Part shown: positions 46,746-58,790 of the stretch, one piece after another
Position numbering within the stretch: position 1 is the first letter of the stretch
How the letters are laid out: each line of letters starts with the position of its first letter
Assembly: GCA_029851415.1 (NCBI GenBank)
Contig: CM056742.1
Coordinates: 60,956,454 to 61,020,453, forward strand
DNA length: 64,000 bases
Direction of reading: 5' to 3'
Source: Eretmocerus hayati
Taxonomy: Eukaryota; Arthropoda; Insecta; Hymenoptera; Aphelinidae
The notes under the pieces: generated by a model
What the model saw: the letters and a program-made list of their open reading frames with translations, nothing else
The model's database searches: none
Told to the model about the DNA's origin: nothing
Translations under genes and position numbers: made by a program

Positions 46746-49034
46746 GGTCATACGATATAGTTTCTTACCTTGGGTAAAAATGGAAATGGAACCCACAGTT
46801 TGCCAAAAGATGTGTACCTTACTATTGTCAAATCAAGTATTTGAGATGATGTTCACGAATCACGTAACCACGAATAACGGAATTTACTGGTTGCTGTTGT
46901 TCTCATCATAATTGTGACTTGCGAATCTCATATAGTCAACATAGCATTAAGCATAGCATTGTGAATTTACACCTTATCAATTGATCAAGAGCCATATATA
47001 CCAGATTCTTATTGATCCCGTCATATCCAATCGAGAAAGACAGTAAAATTCACGTGCATTGCACTATTCATTCATGATTATCTTTCAGGCGAGGCGCTAC
47101 GGGCGATGGGAGCTCCCAAAGTAAATTTATACAACGTTTTGATCATGCAAATGAGCTTGTGACGCCAAGCTCTGCTCCGTATCACATGCCCTCATCATCA
47201 CGAACTTCTTTTACACCATGGTCTCAGACTCATTTAAATTTGTCACCTAACGGAGGGCAGAGCTTGGTGTTGATGTCGAGTGATGGGTCTAAGAAGAGAA
47301 GAACTGAGGGTGGATCAAGCTCGACATTCTCTATCGATGTTCAAAGTATACAAAAAATCAGCTCTATTAGTGTAACCAATCCAAATGTGAGTGACAGGCA
47401 GCAGAATGGCCACGAGGGTGGATGTATTAATGATAGTCAAAATGTAACTACGAGTAGAATTGTCATAGATCCAAGTTAGTATTTTCAGTAATATTCATAA
47501 TTTTTCTGAAAGGTTATGATTGTCCAAATTATTCTAATATTTGTTTTTTTTCTTAAGGCTCATTGGCGATGAACAGGAGCGCGAATTTTGTTTATCATTA
47601 TATAAAAAGACGAGGTATCATGGCCGATATTATATTCAAAACATACGATGAGTACGCTCAGAGCGGCAACGAGGAAAAATTCGATGAGCTGAGACATGAA
47701 ATTGCAGACATAATAATGGACCAAGAGTTAGCTTCAAGCCATGTGTGAGTGTTCCTTACAGTACATCTCGGTTTGAACTAAGCACTACGTTTTCTTCGTT
47801 AACAATGGAAACACTTTTCCTCGAGACTCTAAGTACTAAGGTAACATCATCGATAAGACTTTTGAATAATCCTCCATCAACATTTCTTTCCAGGATGGTA
47901 AAAGAGCGTTATATTATCATCACAAAAACGCTTATCATATGCTTCCCGGCTGAACGTAATATCCACCTCTGGTTTGAGTGGGGTGACCCCCCGAAGGGAT
48001 TTCTTGCTACAGCTGCGTCTAAATTTAAGAATAAGGGCAAGAGGTATGAAGTCATAGAAAAATGCTCCATCCCCGAGGGAGATAATGTTCAAGGTAAGAA
48101 GAGATTTTGCGACCTTATATTTTTGGGATCCTCTTATGGTCCTTGAGTGTATACTCTATACAATCGACTAGTAATATAGTATTTCGTATGTGATAATCTC
48201 GTGGACCCAGGACAAATGAATAGTATGCATGCTCGTCGATTCATTCATGTATTCACATACTCATATTCGACTTTTGATTTTCATCAATCAGCAGTTCACT
48301 TGAGTATTTTTGATACTATTGATACAGTTAGTATATAATATTCACTCTCTTCGTTACTCCATGACGCTTTTGAGCACAAATGTGCATCGTCGTCCCACCA
48401 TCAATTTATCATTTTGACAGTGGTATAGTTGTAATGCCCGACGATTCACTGTCAATGGGAGGATGGCTTACTCCCGCGTCTTGCTAGGCGGAGACGAGTT
48501 TCTCAATGGTTGAGTAGACTTATGTTATTCTTGGGCGATGGCCTGTTCAATAGCCAAGCGTGCCAGGCGTTTAGCCTGTTGGAGCCCGTATAAACTCTGC
48601 CGATGCTCACTCGCGGAACGCGGAGCACTGTTTTTGGAGCCGCGTTTGCTACGGCGATCCATTTGACTCGGAATGATTTTAACAGAATGACTCCAATTAT
48701 GCACACCGTATTAGGATCTTTGCACTGCCTCTAGTGAATTTGAGACGTAGGTGTGGAGACTGGGACAGGTAGTCGAATAATACGAATGCCATTTAGTATC
48801 AATTCCGATTCGGTAGCCGAGGTGCGAAATATGAACACAACACACACTTGGTCGTCCATGACACTTTGTCCAACACTCACGGCGCAGTCCCGGTCACGGC
48901 GAAGGGCGCGACGCCGGGGTCCCAGAATACGTCGGAGCACGGTGGCCAAGGCGTGGCCACGAGGCAGCGTAACGGTCGGATTGAAGTCGTGACGAGGACG
49001 AGCGTGGTTACGTCCGAACTATGGCTCGACTGGC

Positions 49035-49080
49035 GAGTGAATGAGGTAGCGAGGCTTGAAAAGCGTGGTCTTATATACCC
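49035..49080 (-). promoter_or_regulatory. Candidate minus-strand TATA/Inr promoter
   Basis: On the minus strand TATATAA (49071-49077) is followed about 30 bp downstream by a TCATTC initiator-like site (about 49041-49048). A GC-rich transcribed region with a GTGAGT donor-like motif near 48880 comes next. This could be an LTR U3/R segment or a host promoter; no LTR ends or coding frame support either. Confidence 0.3.
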
Positions 49081-50995
49081 GCGGCGGATGGAACAAAGAA
49101 ATGGGTTTCATTATTTGCTGAAGTCATTGTGAAATCCAAAAGTGTATTTCAAACTTCAGATATAAAGTGCGAAAGTGAACCTCATGTTCCCGGTGAGGTT
49201 CCGTTTTGGGTTTCAGCGGTATGAAAAGTGACTGTGTTATTAGTTGAAGTGCGTTTTTGGACTTATGCAATGCCAAAATGATGCGAACGCGTTTTGAAGT
49301 GATGTTTCGTATATCTGATTCCGATGTAACGCGAAATTGTCTTCCGTCAGAGTTGAAATGAAATCCTGTCTATCTGATTGTGCTGTACGCAATGCTGCGC
49401 TTCGTTTGTTTCCGATGCCTATTTTGAATAGCGCGGAAATGAATGAATGCGACGATGAATAATCAATACGGGTGAAGAATGCGCACGTCAATCTCAATAT
49501 TCCTGGGAAATAAAGATAATGATCTGGAATAATTGAGAGGAATCAAAACCGCTGATGACGAGAGTATTAATATATAGAATGAACTCGAAAATTTCCGGAA
49601 GAAGCAATTCCAAACATCATCCCTTGACCAGATAGTGGTAGATGTCCCGATACTGAAAGAAAAAGATGGTGTCAAGCTGGTAAGATATCGTCTTTCAAGT
49701 ACTTCAACTGAAAATAATCCATGGTGCCATTTTCCATGTCAGTTGACCTGACAGAATTCAAATTCTCTCCATATAATAATTGATTTTAATTTTATTACAG
49801 ATGAGCCAAGTTTTTCCCCGCTTTCACAAAAATAAGGAGGATATATTTTCTGAGGCTTAGCCAAGTGCTCGTCAACATATAATTGATTTGGCAACAGTAA
49901 GATCTCTTATAAAACGGGAAGGCAAAGTGATCAAAGAGTGCATGGAGCTGTGGAAAAACGAGTCAGACGATGGTCAGTACAATCGAGGGTTGTTTTTTAA
50001 TGAATTTCACTATGGGTCACAAATTAACGATAAATCTTCTCAGTTCTAGCGTTCCATCTCGTGCCGCTGCTTTTTGATGGATCAAAAATTTCCAACAAGA
50101 GCTGGTTAAAAAAGACGGACACGGGAAAATTCTCCGTCGAATATATCAAGGTATTGATGATACTTCTATGACTCGTCTAATTACGTCCTAATGAAATCGC
50201 TAATGGAATTATCGTAACTGTCAAAGCTTCGGTCTCAAATTTGGAAGCGATTTTGAGTTCCTTTCAAAGTTGACGATGTTCTAAGATCCGTAAAAGAAAA
50301 CTTGACATAATGGCAGTGATATCCCTTTACAGACAGGAGTTGATGAAACAGGGATCGATGAAGATCCTATGCAAAAAATCAAGGCATCTCAAGTATCACT
50401 GAGGGATGAATTGATGACAAGGACCATAAACTCCCTACTCGAGTGATCTTGTGTGGGAAAACCGTATCAACGTCAATAATCGTCGCTGCGTTGAGTGAAG
50501 AGGTACTTATCCGAGCAGATAGTATTGTGATAGCTCTAGACATTTGCTTCAAGTGTATGCATGAGTTTCTTGTCTTTGACAAATTTGGAGATATTTGTCC
50601 TCATATATGGTGTTTCATTGAAAGTTATATATATAAGATAGAAGGTAAACATGATTACGCAGGATCAAATGATTTAACGATCAGATTGAATAGGATAAGG
50701 AACAAACGATCTATAAACCAATGAATTGTATAATATTGATATTATAGTTCTCATAGATGTTCGAGTAATAGGTATTTCAGATCAAATTCATTTCTCCATA
50801 ATGGCATTCAAAATATAATCAAGAATGATTGTTCCAATGATACGCGAGGAGAAATACGCATTTTCTTCGAAAATTTCAGGTTCCCTCTGAAGAATTTTCT
50901 AACAGAACACAATCGGATTAAAGCATATAAGCAAGCAAAATTATTCATTGCGCCACAAAAAGTGGAGATTGGGTGAGAACGTATTTTTGTCATAG

Positions 50996-52797
50996 TTCAT
51001 ATGCACGAAATTAGGGTAGAATATGTCACACGTGAGATAGTGTTTATCCCTTTAGGTGAAAGTCTCCAAGAAATATTAGAAACTCCGGGTTCGATGGATG
51101 AGATTGATAACTATGATCGCAAACTTTGCAAAGAAACAGATATTGTCTCAAATGTCAAACAGGGTGAAATGTGGAAGCAGAAATACAATCGAGAGCATAA
51201 TCATTCAATGAACGCGGATTCCACTGATCGTTTACCGACGACATTTCCGTTGTACATTTGGCTAGAAAAATTTGAACCGGGCAATGGCATGGGCAGTGCG
51301 GCAGGTGTTCAAAGAATGACCGGAATATTTGCTTCTCTTCCTTCTCTCCCGCCTCATATGGCAAATAAAAATTCAAGCATCATAGTCGTTCCAGTTTTCA
51401 AATCGAAATACCGAAAATTATTTGGCAATGCTGCAATATTTCGGAAAATTATTGGACAATTGGATGAATTGAAAAGACATGGAATTGAAGTTGAAGTTGA
51501 AGGCGCGAAAAGAAGGATACGTTTCCAATTAACATTGTTGCTCCGAGATAATCTGGCGCTGGATGGAGCATGTGGTTTCAAATGTGGTTTCCTCTCGTCT
51601 ATGTTCTGTTGAATTTGTTGTGCACCAGCATCATTACGCAAGCTAATGTGTAGTGTTGATCCCTCTTTCGTGGGAACTAAAATTTCATATGACCGCGATG
51701 TTAAAAAACCTGCGGCTGTTCCAGGTCTGACGGAAAAATGTGTATTCAATGACGTTGATGAGTTTCACATTGGTGAAAATAAATCATGTGACTTGATGCA
51801 TGACGTGAGTGGAGGGGTAATACCTCAAACTTTATCGAAAGTTGTAACAGGTCTCATAATTGAAGACAAGAGATTCTTGGTCAATGAACTGAATAATTGG
51901 ATCATTAAATTTGATTTCGGCTGCGAGAAAAACAAACCTTGACCTGTGCTTTTTGAGTCTGTAAAATGTAAGAATGGTCAAACTAAACGCAGAATTAAAC
52001 TGAAGCAAACTTCAGCAGGAGCTTTGTGCCTTTGTCGGTATTTGGGGTTGATCGTAGGCCACAGAGTCTCGCAAATGAATAAACACTGGCAAATGTATCT
52101 GAAATTGAGACAAGTTGTCGATATTGTAACAGCACTAAAGTACGTTGTACAAGATTTAGCCACTCTGAGGATTTATCTTCGGGAACACAATACAATGTAT
52201 TTTCAGTTGTATGGTGACCTAGAGCCCAAAATGCATCTCTGGCTTCACTATCTTGAAATAATGGAACTGAATGGACCAGCCATTCATTTTTGGAGTATGC
52301 CGTTTGAGCAAAAAAACAAAGACTTGAGGTCCATTGCGGTTAGTATCAATTGCAAAAAAAATTTACCTTGGTCTGTTGCTTTTCGATATCAAATCACTTC
52401 CTGTGAAATCCAAAAGAGAATGGCTGAGCTTGTGCCTGTGCTCAAATTCGGCACAGAATGCCGGAAAGACGTCGAACGACTGGATGATATCGAGATTTGG
52501 GATCGTATTCCAAATGCAATATCGTACAACTGGGTAAAGTACCTTAATATCAAATACGAAAAAGGTTCGGTCATTTCCATGGGCTTTGATGACGATGGAG
52601 ACCCGCTCTCCCGACGGATTGAAAAGGTATACTTATTTGACCATAAAATATTTCTCTCAACGAGACGAATAGTGACACTTTGCTTTGATCCACATTACCA
52701 TGCGTATCAGGTTCATGTTGGTGATATCGACTCGAATTTTGTTCACCTCGACTCATTGCCAGCCCAAACGAAGTGCATTCTGATTAAGAAGAAATAA
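50996..52797 (+). pseudogene. Terminal exon of the transposase-like gene
   Basis: A single frame of about 600 codons interrupted only by TGA at 51610-51612 and TGA at 51940-51942. By comparison with the family, the first stop falls where an Arg is expected in the F-C-R-I-C motif, so a CGA-to-TGA transition is the simplest explanation. The second is also compatible with a CGA origin. The DLMHD motif (about 51793-51807) and the H-Y-L-E-I-M and M-P-F-E-Q-K-N-K blocks (about 52247-52321) are intact. Splice acceptor TTTGTCATAG ends at 50995. Confidence 0.75.
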
Positions 52798-54954
52798 ATC
52801 TGTTATATTGCAACTCGACATCAGCTGTGATAGTATGTAGAAGTGACATTAGTGAATTGGTGTACCAGAAAATAAGTGGACGATCGCATGTGTGATGAAA
52901 ACAAATCAGCGATTGTGAAAACATGTACAAATATTGAATATATCTGAGAGAGAAAGAAAGATTTGAAATGTTCCTCCTGCCTCAATTGAATTTGAAATCA
53001 TCATAATCTTATCACTTGTCGAATTATCACATTCGTATTACTCATGACTAAATTTTGCTTCATCACATGAGTATGAAGCAGTATGTTTGAGGAAATATGA
53101 AGGCCACAAAAGAATACCATTCTCAAATGTAATTATCCCTATTCGGTCCGATGCAAATTTCTCGTACACGTGCAAATTTCACCGAATGTCATTTGTATCA
53201 ATCCCTTGGTATCACTTGTATCAATCCTTTTATTGTGGAGGTGTAATACACTGGACAAACGTGATTTTCATGTTAGCGATACATTTTCAAGGAAGATTCA
53301 GAAAAATCGGAGAAAATCAATCCACAGATAAAAATTGAGAATATAGTCTTCTAGTTTTTCAATTGGATTTTCATGACGAGAAAAAGCCTCGAGCATTGAT
53401 TTGTGATTCTCAATCAATTTTTTACAATTCCATTATCAAGGTCATTGTTAAGGGGTGGATTTGCTGCATAGTAACTCGGACTGGTGAAATCGATTTCATC
53501 AGGAAGCCCAAAAACTCTCTCAGAAGTGCTGATATGCACAAGTCGAAATCTAGGCGCACAGATACAAGTGCTAATACAGTAAGTATACGAGCAAAAGATA
53601 TGTCGGCAATAGTTGGCTTTCAGATTGTGCAATGATTCATCCCTCTCGAATCCATGTATGTCAATGTATGAATATCTACCGGTATGAAGAAATGTGAAAA
53701 GATTTCCTGGACCTCAGCATGCAATAGCGCTTTTTGCTGCAATTGCGTGAGATAATTATTTCCAGCCGATTAATAGGTTTGCGGTCTGAGCCGCGAACGA
53801 GGGTCGCTATCACTATGGAGATGCCGGAACTAAGAGATTCTATGCCTCTTTGTATCGAACTATTACTTGTCGATGTACTCTGCATGAAAGTTCGCTTTAT
53901 GTCCATTTCGGACAATTCCAGTGCGTCAAGATTCGGTTTCGTTCGAACTATTGTTTCGAAAAGTTCGTTAGCTTGTTATACTACATTAGTTGGAACTCAT
54001 CCTCGAAGTTGGGCAATTAGAAACGCCGAGCGTATTCAAAATATGAGTAAGAACCAATTGAAAGTCCTCAATTAATTCAGTAGAACTATATATCAACGAT
54101 CACGTGAAAGTTACCATCAAAATCCTTCATCATAGGCAGTCGCCTCATTCTTATTTGCCTCGAGCATTTTTCATGTGGCGAATTGTGTAGTTCAGATATG
54201 AGAATTTTTGAATTTTTGAATTGTGAGCGGACGTTTTGATATTTTTCGTTTTTGCCTGGAATGAGCTATTTTCTTTGTATAGGGAGTGAATTTTTCCAAA
54301 ACGAGTTACGAGCTGATGTTACGAGTAAATGATTTTTGAGATTGCAATTTGAGATTTATTGCTAATTCAGTTGAATTTCGCTGATAGCAACTCAGAGAAT
54401 CAGCTCATCACTTGTCTCTCTGAACCCGTCGGAGAGAAATTTTTACTCCAAGCTAGAGTGAAGCACAATTGACTCACACTTGACTGAAGAATGACTCATA
54501 GTGACTGATCACAACGGTTTTGCATTTCACTCGATGATTGGACCGAAATTGACACTTCACGTTGAGTGAAAAGATTTTGTATAGGTTAATGTGCAGTCCG
54601 AAAATGAGTTGCAAATCAATTCATGCAGAGAGTGGCAAAAATCTGATGGCTTTCGAATGTTGCTGATTGTAGACTGATATAGTTGAGGATTTCAGCTGTT
54701 AATCAAGAGAACGACGTCTCAAATCCCCATCAAGCTATAATACGTGATCCATAATTCATATGATTTTCATTTTTCTTTATCATGATTTATCAATAACCAA
54801 AAATTCCTCGTGATCGCCCGAATAGAATATATCCACATGCCCTCATACTGCTTTTTTACACGAAACTGTATTAGATTGGTTTGGAATTATTTGGCTCTGT
54901 CCTAAAAGTAATATTCGTTCGAAGTTTGAGTGAAATTCATTCATTAATTAAGCA
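52798..54954. other. AT-rich interior after the transposase-like gene
   Basis: Nothing I can name. Short frames (53363-53635, 53734-54075) lack recognisable domains and are likely chance. Confidence 0.45.
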
Positions 54955-56033
54955 AACTTATCTTATATCAGAATATTCTGAAACTACTTTCTTTCATATA
55001 TTTGGTTTTCAGCCCGGAAATGCTATAGTTTCTGTTAATGTGGAGAGAATTATTGTTGAAAAACTGGAAACATATTTCACTAAAATGAGCTTCTGCCAAA
55101 TTCTGCTTCGAAAAGTATCTTGACGAATCAAATTAATTTTGAATAACCAGAAAAAGTTAAGAGAAAAAATTGGGGAAAAAATTCTCACCCGCTGATGGAT
55201 TTGAACCCCCATCTTCCGCGTGCCAAGCTTGAACTTTATCTTCGAGCCAAGAGACTGTCTGGAAAAGATAGCCTGAATGTTCCTCTTCATGGTCGGCTCT
55301 CTCCGTATTAGGGAATGAGGAAATGTAGGTATTGCGATCGCCCGGGTCGTTCATGGCCCTGCTCTAATGACCTACTTGAATTTTGCAACATTTTTCAAGA
55401 CTGCAAAAACTATGTGTAAATGTGGAATTCATCCTCGTCTCTGTCAAACCTTATTATAGAAACTCGAACCGCGGAAATCGGTTGATATCCAGTAATCATC
55501 CGAGGCAAAATAGAAGCTGATGATAATTCATTTCCTGAGCCATATGATTACAAGATATCAACCGATTTTTACGATTAGTAATTCTATGAGAAGGTCGTAA
55601 CAATACAAGAATGAATTTGATATTCATGATTAGTTATGAGTAGGATAAAAGAATGTCGCAAATTTGCAGCAGGTAATTAGCGCGGGGCAATAAACATCGG
55701 TAGGACTATTACGCTCACTCTAAACTCCCCACACTACACACGCCACGCACGCGCGCTCTCCCCGCAAACTCACACAGCAGAAGACAGGACAAGACAGGAG
55801 TCGGACTGTCGCGGCCGTACTCGTTTTGTTTTGATGATTTGATGCAACAACCGTCTTATTTTGATACATTCGGTTGGATTCTGTCATTTGGCTATCTACG
55901 AGAGGCCATGGATAATAAAGCTGGTCGTTATTTATGCCGATAAACAACGCAGATGAAGTTCAAATCACAAGCCCCTTATGGGGCCTCAACGCTTATGAGC
56001 AACATTTGAGCTTTGTATAAGGAAGCGCGAATT

Positions 56034-56107
56034 AGCGCAAGTGGTAGGGAGTTGAACTCGCGTGCGGGAGGCTCGGGATCAAATCCCGAGTCGGATTTTT
56101 TTTCTTT
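56034..56107 (+). other. tRNA-like Pol III box region with T-run, left arm
   Basis: Contains an A-box-like TTAGCGCAAGTGGTAGGG, a B-box-like GGGATCAAATCCC in a perfect 7-base inverted stem, and a T8 run at 56096-56103 that could terminate Pol III. D-arm and acceptor pairing are poor, so it is not a functional tRNA. Confidence 0.5.
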
Positions 56108-57017
56108 TTCTCCCAATTCGATTTTTTTTTTGCTTTACGCCGGCTTGCACTTTTTCGTGATATCGAATATATATTCGATTCTCATTCTATTCGAATATAT
56201 GTTCTAGTCAAATATTGACATCTAAGCTTTGAGATTTTCGACACTGAAAATACTCCGTATTGGGCATTCAAATCGTGTTTGCGAGTGTAAATTCCGATGT
56301 AATGAGTATCTCGATTTCGTAAAAGTATTTACGCTCGGTGAAATCACCTCATGATATAATGTACGAATAATCATTTTTAGAAACTAATATAATTATTTTG
56401 AATTTTGATTGTTACAATCATCTATGATTGGATTTCCAAAATTTAACCGGTTCAGCTTGTTTTTTCATTCTATAATGAATTGATGAGTTACATTATTTTA
56501 GAATTGACACGGATGAAATGAATTTTATTCCAACTCACGAAATAAAATTCAAATCGAAATTAATTCGTTAATTAATTTGAATATAATATTAAACGATGTA
56601 TAAATGGCCTGCCAATATCTCATTGATTGAAAAATATGCTGTAGCGGTTATATTTTGAAAATTCAGTCATAGATGATTTTTTTATTTTTATTATGTATCA
56701 TAGATGATTAAATCAATCAAAATAATTATATTACTTTCTAAAACTGATTTTTCGTACTCTACATCATACGGTGATTTCACCGAGCATGAATACTTTTACG
56801 AAATCAAGATACTCATTACGTCGGAATCTACACTCGCAAACACGATTTCAATGCCCAATACGGAGTATTTTCAGCGTCGAAAATCTCAAAGCTTGGATGT
56901 CAAAATTTGACTAGAATATATATTCGAATAGAATAAGAATCGAATATATATTCGATATCACGAAAAAGTGCAAGCCGGCGTGGAGCAAAAAAAACCGAAT
57001 TGGGAAAAAAAGAAAAA

Positions 57018-57095
57018 AAGATTTCCGACCCGGGAATCGATCCCGAGCCTCCCGCATGCGGGGTCAACTCCCTACCACTTGCGCTAGTTCGCGCT
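57018..57095 (-). other. tRNA-like Pol III box region, right arm
   Basis: Mirror copy of 56034-56107, with box B as GGGATCGATTCCC and CCGCATGCGG in the anticodon-arm position. Both arms therefore carry it pointing toward the palindrome centre. Confidence 0.5.
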
Positions 57096-57652
57096 TTCAG
57101 ATGCAAAGCTCAAATGTTGCTCATAAGCGTTGAGGCCCCATAAGGGGCTTGTGATTTGAACTTCATCTGCGTTGTTTATCGGCATAAATAACAACCAGCT
57201 TTATTATCTATGGCCTCTCGTAGATAGCTGAATGACAGAATCCAACCGAATGTATCAAAATAAGACGGTTGTTGCATCAAATCATCAAAACAAAACGAGT
57301 ACGGCCGCGACAGTCCGACTCCTGTCTTGTCCTGTCTTCTGCTGTGGGAGTTTGCGGGGAGAGCGCGCGTGCGTGGCGTTGTGGGGAGTTTAGGGTGAGC
57401 GTAATAGTCCTACGGGTCCCGAGCACTCGCATAATAGCCAAAAGAGACTGGCCGATATACCTGAGGCCCAAGATGTCACTCAGCGGGGCACCCAAGCGTA
57501 AAGCTAGGGAAGATCTAAACGTTGCACTTGGGCTACCCAAGCACAGCGTTACGGACACCCGAATGTCGCATTGCGGATCTTCCATATCGTGACGTTCAGG
57601 TGAGTTCCCCGAGCGTGAGGTTCGGATCGTATTTTCCGTGTAGAGTCTAGTC

Positions 57653-58790
57653 ATGCTCGAGGGAGCTGTTGATTACGCTCGTCAGTATTTCAATACGAAG
57701 CGCGAGGCAGGTTACGTGGGAGCTCGAAATTCCATCCAAATCGATCAAAGGGACAAATCTCGCGAGCAAAACAAGAAAGAAAAAGATCGCGTGCAAAGAT
57801 GGTTGAACGGGCAAGACGCATACTCGCTCCACAGACCGATTTGGAGGGAGTTTCTCAGATGACACTACGACATGACCAACATTGATGACGTGTGGGAAGC
57901 CATTTTGTCCCAACTTACAGCATTGAAAGAGGAAATCGCTGGTTATTGCTATCTTCTTTTCATCATCGAATGTACCCAGCAAATATGCCTGAGTAGATCC
58001 ACTCACAGACAAGTCAGCTCGAACTGTAGGTTCGGCGTTTCAGAAAATTCTCGATAGAGCAGAGGGTCATGTTCCGGTTTTCATACAGCGTGACAAGGGT
58101 GCAGAATTTGTTGGCGGTGTTTTCCAGAAGATTCTCCAAGATGATGACATCCGATTTCGGACTACAAGATCATCAGACGTGTAAGGATCCATAGTCGAAC
58201 GTCTTCAAAGGACGATTAACGAACGGTCCTGGAGCTTCTTGACCCATAAAAATACTCACTGAGACATAGATGATATTCAGAAGATCATACATTCTTACAA
58301 TAATACCATCCACACCGGAGCAAATATGAAACCAAGCGATATAAACCTGTACAACGCGTATCAGGCGCGGTGAAAGTTGCAGAAAAGTTGGACGCAGAGA
58401 CGCAAAAGATGAAGGATCGTCACTACCCTTAATTACAAGGTTGGAGACTTCGTGAAACTCAGTCTCGTGAAGCTCTTGTTCGAGTAAGGATACGAGAGAA
58501 ATTTCACGAGTGAAACATTCAGAATCTTACGGGATCTACGAAAGCAAGGAACCTACATCTATGAAGTTGAGGATCTGGATAACACGCTGATGGACGGTTC
58601 CTTCTACACTGAAGAGCTGATACCCGTAAGCGAGCATCGTCTGGCTGATGGACAACTTTTCCGAATGGAGAAGGTGGTACGTAGTAAGGGTCATGGAGTC
58701 AACAAGCAGGTATTGGTCAAGTGGGTGGGATACCCGGAGAAATTCAACTCCTGGATCAAGCTTACGGAACTACGAGCCATTTCAAAATGA
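57653..58790 (+). pseudogene. Polinton retroviral-like integrase with chromodomain
   Basis: Integrase would join element ends to host DNA. The N-terminal zone has QRWLNGQDAYSLHRPI, then a TGA at 57860, then NIDDVWEAILSQLTAL, the start of the catalytic core. Core pieces with FQKIL and RDKGAEFVGGVFQ appear at about 58035-58140 in another frame, and SIVERLQRTINERSW at about 58185-58235 after a stop. The C-terminal chromodomain is open at 58660-58787 (VLVKWVGYPEKFNSWI). At least one more frame change lies between 58370 and 58590. Its stop overlaps the next gene by ATGA at 58787-58790. Confidence 0.8.

Larger units (their letters stand above)
47089..52797 (+). pseudogene. Multi-exon transposase-like gene, inactivated
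   Basis: Member of a widespread animal transposon-derived family known to me only as uncharacterised proteins. Exons inferred from splice signals and family resemblance: 47089-47474 (low-complexity N-terminus), 47559-47744, 47893-48094, 49801-49979, 50045-50150, 50333-50644 (VALDICFKCMHEF-type, DICPHIWCFIESYI), about 50860-50972 (YKQAKLFIAPQKVEIG) and 50996-52797. The last exon has the diagnostic order LKRHGIEVEVEG, LRDNLALDGACGF, a Cys motif, CVFNDVDEFHIGEN, a D-x-M-H-D motif (DLMHDVSGGV), RYLGLIVGH and HYLEIMELNGPAIHFWSM. Its frame has in-frame stops at 51610 and 51940; further stops lie at 49858 and 50407. I infer it was the element's own transposase. Confidence 0.65.
55701..57412. mobile_element. 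1712-bp palindromic element with 3-bp CGG duplication
   Basis: Starts TAGGACTATTACGCTCACTC and ends with its complement; arms of about 830 bp meet near 56558. It is flanked by CGG at 55698-55700 and 57413-57415. The homologous uninterrupted site in the other terminal repeat (37781-37790) has a single CGG. This proves the insertion and defines the ends to the base. No coding frame of note. Three-base duplications occur in CACTA, PIF/Harbinger and Academ elements; the termini do not let me choose. Confidence 0.88.
37562..57640. mobile_element. Putative 20-kb DNA transposon, CMC-like
   Basis: The 5' end CACGGAAAATACGATCCGA and its complement at 57640 start inverted termini of about 1 kb, roughly 90% alike by eye. 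Both outer flanks are TA (37560-37561 and 57641-57642), a possible 2-bp duplication. Inside is a decayed multi-exon gene of a transposase-like family (47089-52797). Together this suggests a giant element of the CACTA/Mirage/Chapaev type or a related group. The superfamily is inference, because I recognise the protein family but not its catalytic residues with certainty. The interior has absorbed several palindromic elements. Removing the 1.7-kb insertion in the right terminus gives about 18.4 kb. Confidence 0.6.
54955..57640. repeat. Right terminal inverted repeat, carrying an insertion
   Basis: Reverse complement of 37562-38545 in two pieces (54955-55700 and 57413-57640), split by the 1712-bp palindromic element. 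The tRNA-like stretch seen in the left terminus is at 55190-55262 on the minus strand. Confidence 0.8.

Noticed and set aside
48503..48949. Minus-strand frames suggesting a gag-like or host gene
   Set aside because: Two short frames without conserved motifs and no splice support beyond one donor-like site.
53734..54075. 113-codon plus-strand frame
   Set aside because: No domain, no codon bias signal visible by eye, and isolated in AT-rich DNA.
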